33,644 bases of DNA, taken from contig JAJZIP010000014.1 of assembly GCA_021810525.1 (NCBI GenBank), positions 1 through 33,644 of the forward strand, given 5' to 3'. Positions 25,542-33,644 of the stretch are shown here, piece by piece. Position 1 is the first letter of the stretch. Each line of letters opens with the position of its first letter. This DNA comes from Actinomycetes bacterium. GTDB taxonomy: Bacteria > Actinomycetota > Acidimicrobiia > Acidimicrobiales > Acidimicrobiaceae. The notes beneath the pieces were generated by a model. It saw nothing but the letters and a program-made list of their open reading frames with translations, was not told the origin of the DNA and ran no database searches. The position numbers and the translations under genes are program-made.

Positions 25542-27119
25542 TCACTTCCTTCGATGGCCTGTGGCTAACTGTATCTCACGAAACAGAGATGGGCCGGAGA
25601 ACAGCTTAATTTCTTGGGCATAGCTTTCGATCGCAGCCTGTTGTTCGTTGCGAAGGAACATGAAAACCGGCTCGACCTTGTCCTTTGGTATCTGGTACTT
25701 CTCGCACAGGCTGCCGAGAAGGTCAATCTGGACCACGCAGTCTTGGTGCCGACCGAGGGCGTCTTGCAGCTTCTTGGTGCCCGCGATGCATCGCCGTGCT
25801 GCGGTCGGTTCAAGTATTGGCTCATAGAACTCCAGTAGATACCTGAAGGCCTTGGCCTCTTTGCGCAGCCGGTGAAGAGATTCAGGCATCATCTCCCTCT
25901 TCGCCTTCTTGGCCTTCTTTATCAGCGAAGATGCGGACCGGGTCAGAAGTATCTCAGCGGAATCGGCCACTGAAGTTCTAGGATGCACTGGCCCTTCGCT
26001 TGGCTGTTCAGTCTGGAAGGCAGCCAGATCTGTCGAAAATGCTGGTTCCAGAGAGAGGGAAAGGCACCGTCTTGAGAGCCTGGCCCAGTTTGCCATCAGG
26101 TGCTCGAACCTGGGAGATGAGATGAGTGTAGAGAGTTCGTCGTAGCTCCGCAGGATGCCTTCATTGATGCTTGAGCTGAGTGTCCTGAGCTCGGATTCCT
26201 GGGGTTCAGCCTTCGCGAGTCCTGCGACGGTACTGCCCAGATTTTCGAGGTCGCGAACCGGTGAGGTTGCGCTGATGAAGTACTTTAGCTCGGTTCGAAA
26301 CCACGAGGCATCTATCGGGTGAAGAATTGGGTCGAGCGCCTTGATGAGTGAGGCTGCACGTCTCATGGCGACGCGGAGGTCATGAAGGAACTCGGGGTCG
26401 GGGTGATCCTTGATCCATGGGGCGTTCCGAGCTGCACGTTGCTGTTCAGAGTTTAGGGCCTGACCGAGTGTGATGCAGCCCTGGGTCGATGGATCCATTT
26501 CGAGCACGAATTTGGACTGGTAATCCCGTTTTGCCCGCCGCCGCATTCTTAGGATCAAATCAAATGGATCTGCAACTTCGGGCTCAATCTCCAATCTTGT
26601 CAAAGTTTGCAGGACCTGCCTCCTTATTTTTTTCCCGAAGGATTTATAGCCTCGCCGGGTAGCGAGCAAGATGGCACACTTTTTGATCTCCGGCAGTTCA
26701 TAGAGCCAAACATTGGTGGTCGGCATGCCCTGAGCGTCGTGATACTGGAACAGATGACTTTCGGCCGGGGTCGCCGCTTGGACGATCAGAGCCCTGTCCG
26801 CCACAACCCGGGAGAGTTCGCGGCTCAGCACCGGCTGCTCCAGATAATCTACAGACGTCCAAGGCGTGTTGGTGAAGGGCAGTTCTAAAAGAAGAGTTGC
26901 CGAAGGAGCAAGGAGAGTGACTTCCGTGTTGCTTGCGGATTCGTGAAAGAGAAGCGTGATTGCAGACCGGTCAAGTGACCAGTCGAATGTGTCCATGAGC
27001 TTCAGAGTGCCGCGCCTGTCAATAGGTGTCGTATCGGGAGTTGTGAGCCGGCTCAACTCAAGACTGAGCATCCCCACATCGCCGCAGGCAAAGATGACTG
27101 ATATCCATGAGGATGCCAT
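25542..27119 (-). CDS. CHAD-domain protein with degenerate CYTH-like N-terminus
   Basis: CHAD domains are basic helical bundles that bind inorganic polyphosphate and localise to polyphosphate granules. The 525 residues hold a CHAD region from about 215 to the end, with FLHDLRVAMRRAASLIKAL, LHRLRKEAKAFRYLLEFYEP and LQDALGRHQDC, rich in the expected His/Arg/Lys. The first 170 residues resemble a worn CYTH domain (LMDTFDWSLDRSAITLLF) but I see no intact ExExK phosphate-binding signature, so triphosphatase activity is doubtful. ATG 27119 has no clear ribosome site; ATG 27071 is an alternative. It heads a two-gene unit with the ParA-type gene and diverges from the SbcD-like gene. Confidence 0.85.
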   Translation of the reverse strand: MASSWISVIFACGDVGMLSLELSRLTTPDTTPIDRRGTLKLMDTFDWSLDRSAITLLFHESASNTEVTLLAPSATLLLELPFTNTPWTSVDYLEQPVLSRELSRVVADRALIVQAATPAESHLFQYHDAQGMPTTNVWLYELPEIKKCAILLATRRGYKSFGKKIRRQVLQTLTRLEIEPEVADPFDLILRMRRRAKRDYQSKFVLEMDPSTQGCITLGQALNSEQQRAARNAPWIKDHPDPEFLHDLRVAMRRAASLIKALDPILHPIDASWFRTELKYFISATSPVRDLENLGSTVAGLAKAEPQESELRTLSSSINEGILRSYDELSTLISSPRFEHLMANWARLSRRCLSLSLEPAFSTDLAAFQTEQPSEGPVHPRTSVADSAEILLTRSASSLIKKAKKAKREMMPESLHRLRKEAKAFRYLLEFYEPILEPTAARRCIAGTKKLQDALGRHQDCVVQIDLLGSLCEKYQIPKDKVEPVFMFLRNEQQAAIESYAQEIKLFSGPSLFREIQLATGHRRK

Positions 27120-27223
27120 GATTTGAATCTAGTGATCGGCCGACACACTCCGTCTTCAATTTGCGGCCAACGTCACTACCGTGCGATATTGTCGTTCATG
27201 ACCAAGTTCGGCTGGATTACCGG

Positions 27224-28501
27224 ATGAAAGTACCTTTTCCGTTCAAGTTCGTTCACTCAGCAGACCTGCATCTCGATTCTCCCTTTCGCATACACAAAGG
27301 GCGTGACGAAGAGCTGCGAGATCTTCTTTTGGGCGCTTCTCTTGCTGCATTTTCGCGACTTTGCGATCTAGCAATAGACGAAAAGGTTGATTTCATCGTG
27401 TTGGCGGGTGACATTTACGACGGTATAGAACGCGGAGTCCGTGCCCAACTCGAGATGAGAAGGCAGCTCCTTCGCCTCGGGAGCCACGGCATCACGGTCT
27501 ACATGGCCTTTGGTAACCACGATCCCATAGATTCAGCTGAACGGTTTGCAATTGACTGGCCGGAGAATTTGGTGATATTTCCAGTCCTGCCGAAGACGTT
27601 TTCCTTGGAACGCGATGGAATGGAATTTGGAGAAATCACGGGGGTGAGCTACCAGACTCGGGAGGAACGCCGCAATTTAGCCCGTCTATTTCCGAACTCT
27701 TACACGGAGCTGTTTAGCATTGCTGTGCTACATTCGAACGTTGGGAACTCCCAAGAGCATGGCAACTATGCGCCAGCTGCGTTGGCCGACCTAATCGAAA
27801 AAGGCTACGACTACTGGGCATTGGGGCATATCCATAAGCGAACCATTCTCAGTGAATCGCCTCTCATCGTCTATCCGGGCAATATCCAGGGGCTGCATAT
27901 GAAGCCTTCCGAGCGAGGACCAAAGGGTGCCGAGCTGGTGGCGGTGAGCCAGGGCGGAATTACTCACTCGTTCGTAACTCTTTCGGATGTTTTGTTCGAC
28001 ATCGTAAAGGTTGATGTAAGCGGCTACAGGACGCTGAATGCATTGATTGACGGATGCATCGAGGGGTTGGAGCAGAGGCGTCAAACGGTCGGGGAGAGGC
28101 CGCTCGTTGCAAGGATCGACCTGGTAGGGATTGTTGGGGAAGAACTTGAACATCTTGCCGAGAATCTCGATGACGTCAATAACGAACTTCTGCTCGAGGC
28201 ACGAAATATGCGGCCGGCGGTCTTTCTGGACCAGCTAGACGGCCATCTCCTGAGGAGGAGAGGTCTCGAAGATCTGGTGGCGCTTTCAGACGTTGTCGGT
28301 GAGTTGATAAAGGAGATAGGCGAGTGGCGCCAAGACGATGGCGGGGCGGGTCAGGTCACGATTGAAGGTGATTTGCGCAGCATGCTCGTAGCACGGTTGA
28401 AGAGGTTGGGAATCGCGGGCTCTCTGATCGTGAGACAGGCTGACGTCGATTCAGCTGAGATCTTGCTGTCCGATCTCTTGAGTGGCGGTGGTCTGACATG
28501 A
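27224..28501 (+). CDS. SbcD/Mre11-like DNA repair exonuclease (YhaO type)
   Basis: Calcineurin-like metallophosphoesterase of the SbcD/Mre11 group. Metal-binding motifs in order: HSADLHLDSPF, LAGDIYDG, FGNHDP, LHSNVGN and LGHIHKR. The length (425 residues) and the pairing with a large SbcC-like ATPase match the YhaO-YhaN pair of Bacillus more than classic SbcCD. ATG 27224 begins four residues before the first motif strand; in-frame starts further upstream add unconserved sequence. The stop overlaps the next start by four bases (ATGA), so subunit synthesis is coupled. It is probably cytosolic, processing DNA ends or structures. Confidence 0.87.
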   Translation: MKVPFPFKFVHSADLHLDSPFRIHKGRDEELRDLLLGASLAAFSRLCDLAIDEKVDFIVLAGDIYDGIERGVRAQLEMRRQLLRLGSHGITVYMAFGNHDPIDSAERFAIDWPENLVIFPVLPKTFSLERDGMEFGEITGVSYQTREERRNLARLFPNSYTELFSIAVLHSNVGNSQEHGNYAPAALADLIEKGYDYWALGHIHKRTILSESPLIVYPGNIQGLHMKPSERGPKGAELVAVSQGGITHSFVTLSDVLFDIVKVDVSGYRTLNALIDGCIEGLEQRRQTVGERPLVARIDLVGIVGEELEHLAENLDDVNNELLLEARNMRPAVFLDQLDGHLLRRRGLEDLVALSDVVGELIKEIGEWRQDDGGAGQVTIEGDLRSMLVARLKRLGIAGSLIVRQADVDSAEILLSDLLSGGGLT

Positions 28502-31359
28502 GGCTTAGATCGATCTGGGTGGAGAGTTACGGGTCGCTTCGGCAGATGACATTGCCTGCTCATGGCGAGCTAAGCGATGGTATAAATGTCTTCTTTGGCC
28601 CGAACGAGGCTGGAAAGTCCCAGCTGAAGGGTTTCTTGGAGGAGCTGTTCTTCCCTAGACCCAGCGCAAGGGGGCAAAGAGATCTCAGGCCATTTGGGCG
28701 TGTCGAGTTCAGCGAGAAGGACTCGAGGTATCTGTTGGAAGTGTCGAGAAAAGGGCTTTCGTCACAAAGACGCCTTTATCTGGAGAACAGGCTATCAGAC
28801 CAAGATATCTCGGATCTTTTCCCCTCCTTGCGGACTGGCGGCAATGAAGTGTTTTCAAGTCTCTATAGTTTTGGCCTTGATGATCTGTTGGCTAGTTCGA
28901 CGAGCGGCAGTCGTATTCTGTCGGAGCATCTATTCGGGGCCATTGCAAGCGGCAAGGGCATCGCTATCAGCTCTGTCATAGACAGTTTGGACGAGGAGAT
29001 CAAGAAATTAGGTGGACGTGATGCGCGGGTGCGCTCGCTGACAAAGGTCTTAGATGAACTGGAGCTGGCCAACAAGCAGAGAAATGAGAGGGTCGCTGAC
29101 GAGGAAGCTTTCATCAACAGGTACAAAAGCAAAGAAGAGCTCGGACGCAGAATATGCAGTCTTGAGGACGAGTACGACAGGATATCACACGAACTAAAGA
29201 TATACAATGAGGTGCAGCGCTTGACTGATGGGTACGACTCGTACCTTCTTGCCACCCGATTTGTCGAGCGCTATCCCAATTTATCGACTTTCAGCCCAGA
29301 TCTTTTGAGATCAATCGAAAATCTGTTCCAGCGCATTAAGAGCACGAAGGCTTCGATCGAGGAAGTCACCAGAAGGCGGGACGCCGTCGTTGCACAGCTC
29401 CAGCCTTTTGATATCGACACCTCATTGGTTGACCGAGCCGAGAGTGTAAGGGTGGCCAGGAAGATAAATTACGACCTGGTTGAGCTCCTGAGGGATTTAA
29501 ACGATCAAAAATCTGAGTTCCACACAGCGAAGTCTGCCATAGAGGAGAGGAGCTTGCGTGTTGGCATAGACCTGGGAAGCAAAATCGGCCGAGTGGGTGA
29601 ACCCAGCCTGAAGGCGGCAGTTGAGGTATTGGAAAGATTGAGAGGCAGCCTTGATTCCCTCGAACGGCAGACGAGCGACTATCGCCCCTCACCCCTAGAA
29701 GCACTCTCCACTGACGAGCTTAGGAAACGTCTAGAGCGTGCCGAGGACTTGATCCAGAAGGTGGGCGAACTGATCGCCCGGTCAGATCCGCTGCGTCGTC
29801 TCCCGGCTGGAGGGGCGCTGATCCGGGGAGGGACCGTAATGTTGTTTGGAATCATTGCCGCTGGTGCCCTCTATGTAACGAAGACTAACACTAGCTCTAT
29901 GGGCGTTCTCCTCGAGAGCTCCGCCGCCATTGTGGCTGCTTTGCTCGTTTTATTGGCTGCAAAGGGTAGGGGGCGGTCAAAACGACAAAGTGGCGGAAGG
30001 TCGAGAGCTGCAATGAACCAACTGGGTCTCGAGAGACTGGACAGGCGGGCATTGGTGGAGAAGTTGGATCGGCTTCAGAACGAGAAGAGAGTTCTCGACT
30101 CGGTGATCAGACTTAGAGCTGAATCCGGACGGATAGCAGGGATGGTTCGGCGCTACGGTTTGAAGGTCGATGAGGAAACCGCAATAGAGAGCATCATGGA
30201 ACAGGTTACTCAGCTGGTTCAACTAATGCATGACGCTTCCGATCTGGATAGGACTGTCGGCGAGATCGGCAGGCGCAAAAGAATGTTCGAGGAACGCAAG
30301 CTAGCTCTTGTCAGCCTCTTGAATGCTGATTTTCCAGAGCTGAGAGTTCCAGGCGATCCTTCACCTGACCTCTTGGATGTGATCGTCTCCGACCTGGTTG
30401 GAAGGCTGACATCAAGCCAGAACGCGAGATCGGAAGCCGAGAGGCTTGAAAGGGATGTCATTGCGGCCGAATCGGAGATCGGAAGGTTCGTCAAAGAGTT
30501 GGATGGGCTCAACGAATGTGTCGATGAACTTCTTTTTCCGCTTGGGTACAGCTACGACTCCCTCGACGAGGATCTCCTCGATCTCATGAGGCGCTACGGT
30601 GAGAGCCGGTCTCAAAGCTCGATTTTCATGCGCTCTGCCGAGTCTGTCTTTGGAGAGGAGCTGAAGGACGTTCTTCCCCATTTCAGCATGGCCCGGGTCG
30701 AGTTGACCGAGTTGATCGGAGTCCTGAGAGATAGAGCCCGCGAGATTCAAAAGACAAGAGATGAGCTCTTGGGGAGGCAGGCGGAGGTCGTTGCTGAAGA
30801 GAGGAGGTTGTTCAAAAGTAATTCGGTCGCACAGAGCCAGGCCTTGATCGAATCTTTAACACTGGAAGCCGAGGAGCTGTCCGAAAGGCTTCGGAGGTGC
30901 GTAGTTGCCAAGCAGCTTCTGAGAAATGCCAACGCCAGGTTTGAGGAACTGCATCAGCCGGAGCTGTTGCGACTTTCTTCTGAGATATTTTCACGGGTGA
31001 CCCAGGGAAGATATGTCGCGATTCTGAAAAAGGAGGGTAGAAAGGGCGACTCAATCTTTGCCAGGAACAGTGCCGGTGAGGACGTTGTGGATTCACAGCT
31101 GTCAAGAGGAACGAGGGAGCAGCTCTATATTTCGATCAGATTGGCGCTCATCACTAGGCCAAACGCCCTAGATCTGCCGCTACTCATGGATGACGTCATG
31201 GTGAATGCCGACATCGAGAGAGCTCAAGGACTCGTAAACGAGCTTTCGTTGGTTGCGAGAGACCGCCAGATCCTGTATTTCTGCTCCAAGCCTGAGGTTT
31301 TGAATCTTTTCGAGTCAGTTGGGGTCTCGGCCAATGTGTTGGAGATGGCTCGTCTCTAG
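28498..31359 (+). CDS. SbcC/YhaN-like AAA ATPase with internal membrane segments
   Basis: Large (953-residue) SMC/SbcC-type ATPase. Walker A is GPNEAGKS (residues 34-41), the ABC-type signature region is SRGTREQLYISIRLAL (about 867), and Walker B is LPLLMDDVMVNAD (about 893). Long charged coiled-coil arms lie on each side of the centre. Two hydrophobic stretches near 443-460 and 468-487 could form a membrane hairpin at the tip of the arms, a feature shared with Bacillus YhaN. No zinc-hook CxxC is seen at the tip, unlike SbcC/Rad50. It is coupled to the SbcD-like gene by ATGA overlap. A likely terminator lies 70 bases after its stop. Confidence 0.85.
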   Translation: MRLRSIWVESYGSLRQMTLPAHGELSDGINVFFGPNEAGKSQLKGFLEELFFPRPSARGQRDLRPFGRVEFSEKDSRYLLEVSRKGLSSQRRLYLENRLSDQDISDLFPSLRTGGNEVFSSLYSFGLDDLLASSTSGSRILSEHLFGAIASGKGIAISSVIDSLDEEIKKLGGRDARVRSLTKVLDELELANKQRNERVADEEAFINRYKSKEELGRRICSLEDEYDRISHELKIYNEVQRLTDGYDSYLLATRFVERYPNLSTFSPDLLRSIENLFQRIKSTKASIEEVTRRRDAVVAQLQPFDIDTSLVDRAESVRVARKINYDLVELLRDLNDQKSEFHTAKSAIEERSLRVGIDLGSKIGRVGEPSLKAAVEVLERLRGSLDSLERQTSDYRPSPLEALSTDELRKRLERAEDLIQKVGELIARSDPLRRLPAGGALIRGGTVMLFGIIAAGALYVTKTNTSSMGVLLESSAAIVAALLVLLAAKGRGRSKRQSGGRSRAAMNQLGLERLDRRALVEKLDRLQNEKRVLDSVIRLRAESGRIAGMVRRYGLKVDEETAIESIMEQVTQLVQLMHDASDLDRTVGEIGRRKRMFEERKLALVSLLNADFPELRVPGDPSPDLLDVIVSDLVGRLTSSQNARSEAERLERDVIAAESEIGRFVKELDGLNECVDELLFPLGYSYDSLDEDLLDLMRRYGESRSQSSIFMRSAESVFGEELKDVLPHFSMARVELTELIGVLRDRAREIQKTRDELLGRQAEVVAEERRLFKSNSVAQSQALIESLTLEAEELSERLRRCVVAKQLLRNANARFEELHQPELLRLSSEIFSRVTQGRYVAILKKEGRKGDSIFARNSAGEDVVDSQLSRGTREQLYISIRLALITRPNALDLPLLMDDVMVNADIERAQGLVNELSLVARDRQILYFCSKPEVLNLFESVGVSANVLEMARL

Positions 31360-31428
31360 CGGATCGCCAAGGAAAGGTGCAATTTTAGCCTTGATTAAGG
31401 GATAGTTGCTGGACAGTTTGGATAAGAG

Positions 31429-31488
31429 CCTGGCAAAGAAGCACCAAGTTCTGCTGCTGCTTCTTCTTTCCCTGCCAGGAGAGTTTTT
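31429..31488 (+). terminator. Intrinsic terminator after the SbcD/YhaN-like pair
   Basis: CCTGGCA (31429-31435) pairs with TGCCAGG (31473-31479), and inside it AAGAAGCA (31436-31443) pairs with TGCTTCTT (31458-31465), leaving a seven-base bulge on the right arm. Five T residues follow at 31484-31488. It lies 70 bases after the YhaN-like stop. Confidence 0.65.
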
Positions 31489-31642
31489 CATTACCATTGG
31501 TTGGGTCGGTGGCTGACCGGAAGAAAGACGACCCATTCTGCACATGTCGCGGCGTGAATATCTCTGTGGCAGATGATCAGGGCGCTCGGAGACTGGCGAA
31601 TTCTGCTGTCAGAGAAGTCACGTAACCGTTGCATCGACTGTT

Positions 31643-31675
31643 CAAGGCTTTCTCATGACCGGCTAAAAAGCCTTG
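31643..31675 (-). terminator. Hairpin after thiD, possible terminator
   Basis: CAAGGCTTT pairs perfectly with AAAGCCTTG (9 bp) around a 15-base loop, 16 bases beyond the thiD stop on the minus strand. No T-run follows the stem in that direction, so its efficiency as a terminator is doubtful. Confidence 0.4.
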
Positions 31676-31690
31676 CGTGCAGCTCATTTA

Positions 31691-32545
31691 TCACTTGGTG
31701 GGCGGTGAGGAGTTCATGTCTTCCTGGCTGGCCCAGATGAATTGGTCCACAGGTCCATGGCCAATTCCAAGCTGCCACAACGAGCCCGCTTTTATTGTTC
31801 GAGTGATGTACACTTTGGCCGCCTTTACAGCCTCTGTCACGTCCATTCCCTTTGCAAGGTTTGCAGTGATAGCGGCTGAAAGGGTGCAGCCGGATCCGTG
31901 TGTGTTGTCGGTTTGAATTCGCGAGGCGGAAAGTTTTAGGATCGTTTGGCCATCGTAGAAAATGTCCGTGCTTTCCGATCCTTGCAGATGGCCTCCTTTT
32001 ATGAGGACGTATCGCGGACCCATCTTCTTGAATTCTCGCGCTGCAGCTATCATCTCCTCCAGAGTTGTTGGAAGTTTGCCAAGTAGCGCTTTCACCTCGT
32101 AGAGATTTGGCGTGATTAACGTCGCCCTGGGGATGAGCTTTTCTAGATAGGCGCTTTCTGCGTCCTCGTCAAGCAGACGGCTCCCAGTTGAAGATACTAA
32201 GACAGGATCTACAACGAGCTTTTCGAATGCGCCCTTGTCTGCAAAGTCCGCCACTAAGTTGACGATCTCAGCTGTGGGAAGCATCCCTGTCTTTGCGGCT
32301 CTAACTATGAAGTCTGAGATGACTGCACGGATTTGGGCGCCAACCAGCTCGGGATCCACAGCCTGAGAAGCCTGAACAGAATGCGTATTTTGGGCTGTGA
32401 TTGCTGTTATGACTGTGGTTCCAAATACTCGGTTTGCGGAGAAGGCCTTGAGGTCGGCCTGAATGCCTGCGCCTCCGCCAGAGTCAGAACCCGCAATCGT
32501 CAGGGCAACTGGGGGTGTCTTTCTTCTTTTCTCTGCGATGCTCAA
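31691..32545 (-). CDS. thiD: Hydroxymethylpyrimidine/phosphomethylpyrimidine kinase
   Basis: Phosphorylates hydroxymethylpyrimidine twice to give the pyrimidine half of thiamine phosphate. Ribokinase-like fold with the diagnostic ALTIAGSDSGGGAGIQADLK at the N-terminus. TTVITAITAQNTHSV, ISDFIVRAAKTGML, VLVSSTGSRLL, LITPNLYE, KGGHL and the C-terminal anion-hole motif NTHGSGCTLSAAI follow. The start is probably TTG 32545, preceded by AAAGGCGGT; an ATG at 32593 is in frame but has no ribosome site and adds unconserved residues. It lies 81 bases after thiG in the same direction. It is a separate kinase without a fused ThiE domain. Confidence 0.93.
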   Translation of the reverse strand: MSIAEKRRKTPPVALTIAGSDSGGGAGIQADLKAFSANRVFGTTVITAITAQNTHSVQASQAVDPELVGAQIRAVISDFIVRAAKTGMLPTAEIVNLVADFADKGAFEKLVVDPVLVSSTGSRLLDEDAESAYLEKLIPRATLITPNLYEVKALLGKLPTTLEEMIAAAREFKKMGPRYVLIKGGHLQGSESTDIFYDGQTILKLSASRIQTDNTHGSGCTLSAAITANLAKGMDVTEAVKAAKVYITRTIKAGSLWQLGIGHGPVDQFIWASQEDMNSSPPTK

Positions 32546-32626
32546 TGAGTTACCGCCTTTACTTCGGGTAGATAAAGCTTGTGAACGTGACATCAAAGTA
32601 CCATTGGAGCAAGGACAAGAATACCC

Positions 32627-33409
32627 TTACCTGAACTCGGCCAACCCTTCTGTTGGTGATGACGCCAATGCCCACTCTCTCTTGGGAATTCTCCCTCCAT
32701 GGCGTGCGAGCAAGCCTGCCTCGGTAGCTAGTGCGATTGCCTGTGCCATCCTTCTCGGCTGTTTGGCTCTTGTGATTGCAGAAGCCACCAGAACCGCATC
32801 GCAACCCAATTCCATCGCAAGAGCGGCGTCGGAAGCGGTTCCGATTCCTGCGTCCAAAACTATTGGAACCGACGCCTGGGAAACGATCATCTCGATGTTG
32901 TGAGGATTGCGTATACCAAGGCCTGTTCCAATAGGGGCACCCAGGGGCATCACGACGTGGGCGCCAACCTGCTCGAGTCGTCTCGCTACGACAGGATCGT
33001 CGCTTGTGTAGGCGAAGACGTTGAAACCGTCTATAGCGAGCGCTTCCGTTGCATCCAGTAGCTCATAGGGGTCAGGCAATAGATCCTTGTCGTTTGAGAG
33101 TACTTCGAGCTTTACGTTGTGCGTCTCGAGTGCTTCACGTCCCAGCTGTGCTGTGAGTACTGCCTCTTTCGCGGTGAAGCAGCCAGCGGTATTCGGCAAG
33201 ATCTCGACCTTCATCGTCCTAAGCAACTCGTAGAGCGAATTAGCAGCTCTAGGCTCATATCGTCTGAGTGCGACAGTTACAAGTTGTGCTCTTGAAGCTT
33301 CGATGATCTCTTTGATGATCTCGTTCGACGGGGCTCCCCCCGTGCCAAGTATCAGTCTGGAGGAGAGGGTCAGGCTGCCGAGTTTGATGGGTTCAAGTGC
33401 TGTGTTCAC
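32627..33409 (-). CDS. thiG: Thiazole synthase
   Basis: Builds the thiazole phosphate ring of thiamine from deoxyxylulose phosphate, dehydroglycine and ThiS-thiocarboxylate. TIM-barrel protein of 260 residues with [37 protein letters not shown], the imine-forming Lys in [43 protein letters not shown] and [10 protein letters not shown]. The start is GTG 33409, three bases after the thiS stop; its GGGGGA ribosome site lies within the final Gly codons of thiS, implying coupled translation. Confidence 0.95.
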   Translation of the reverse strand: MNTALEPIKLGSLTLSSRLILGTGGAPSNEIIKEIIEASRAQLVTVALRRYEPRAANSLYELLRTMKVEILPNTAGCFTAKEAVLTAQLGREALETHNVKLEVLSNDKDLLPDPYELLDATEALAIDGFNVFAYTSDDPVVARRLEQVGAHVVMPLGAPIGTGLGIRNPHNIEMIVSQASVPIVLDAGIGTASDAALAMELGCDAVLVASAITRAKQPRRMAQAIALATEAGLLARHGGRIPKREWALASSPTEGLAEFR

Positions 33410-33412
33410 GTT

Positions 33413-33616
33413 TCATCCCCCTTGGGCGATAGTGAGCAATTCCACTCTATCTTGGGGTGAGAGCGATCTTTCGTTCCAACTACTTTTTGGGATAACTTCG
33501 CTGTTGAGCGCAAGGGCGATCCCCTTCGTTGGCAACCCCAGTGATTCGATCAACTCTCCAACCGTGGTGGAATCGGGTATCGGATATACGGATCCGTTCA
33601 GAATAATTTCAATCAC
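33413..33616 (-). CDS. thiS: Sulfur carrier protein ThiS
   Basis: Ubiquitin-like sulfur carrier of 67 residues. It ends in the essential Gly-Gly (IAQGG), which is activated and converted to a thiocarboxylate for thiazole formation by ThiG. The start of the fold (MIEIILNGSVYPI) and SLGLPTKGIALALNSEVI match the family. The start is GTG 33616 with only a weak upstream AGG. It is followed at once by thiG. Upstream promoter and any TPP riboswitch would lie beyond the right edge of the window. Confidence 0.92.
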   Translation of the reverse strand: MIEIILNGSVYPIPDSTTVGELIESLGLPTKGIALALNSEVIPKSSWNERSLSPQDRVELLTIAQGG

Positions 33617-33644
33617 TGATAAAAACCTAGTTAACTTCTAACCT

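Larger units (their letters stand above)
31360..31690. other. Convergent intergenic region between the YhaN-like gene and thiD
   Basis: No coding sequence is supported in these 331 bases. It holds two hairpins: a large one with a T-run serving the rightward operon (31429-31488) and a second (31643-31675) just beyond the thiD stop. The stretch between about 31490 and 31640 shows nothing I recognise. Confidence 0.5.

Noticed and set aside
33617-33644. TPP riboswitch in front of thiS
   Set aside because: Only 28 bases remain before the window edge, with none of the conserved thi-box sequence visible.

Overview
The window looks like chromosome from a high-rank actinobacterium. My best guess is class Acidimicrobiia, perhaps one of the moderate-GC iron-metabolising acidophile lineages. 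The reasons are the actinobacterial uvrC-rapZ-yvcK-gap-pgk-tpi-secG gene order, the RapZ P-loop with Arg in place of Lys, frequent GTG/TTG starts, the split three-gene transhydrogenase, and a NuoF-like/ferredoxin operon of actinobacterial type. The class assignment is inference; the phylum is fairly safe. No mobile elements, CRISPR arrays or rRNA genes are visible.

Layout. 18-9797 (+): uvrC, a SAM methyltransferase, rapZ, yvcK, then gap-pgk-tpiA-secG and an OppA-type lipoprotein. whiA, usually found after yvcK, is missing. 9878-9964: tRNA-Leu(GAG). 10185-11624 (-): a phosphate:H+ symporter-like MFS permease. Its upstream region carries 11-bp direct repeats resembling a PhoP (PHO) box. 12180-15079 (+): pntAA-pntAB-pntB, ended by a strong hairpin and facing a Nudix hydrolase gene.

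15865-19845 (+): a tightly overlapped redox operon. It encodes a small Ser-rich membrane-anchored protein, ApbE flavin transferase, a haem-b ferric-reductase-like membrane protein with an exported tail, a NuoF-like flavo-iron-sulfur protein and a short 3Fe-4S-type ferredoxin. This looks like a path moving electrons between the cytoplasmic NAD(P)H/ferredoxin pool and the membrane or cell exterior. The ferredoxin reading frame has no normal start codon. 19911-22537: two tandem paralogous MFS permeases. 22692-24595: an orphan ABC ATPase, a gamma-class carbonic anhydrase homologue (-) and a DinB-fold protein.

24798-27119 (-): a CHAD-domain protein followed by an orphan ParA-type ATPase, with no parB. 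CHAD domains bind polyphosphate and ParA-type ATPases position cargo, so this pair is my leading candidate for an undescribed system: polyphosphate-granule positioning. 27224-31359 (+): an SbcD/YhaO-like nuclease and an SbcC/YhaN-like ATPase with internal membrane segments. 31691-33616 (-): thiS-thiG-thiD thiamine genes running in from the right edge.
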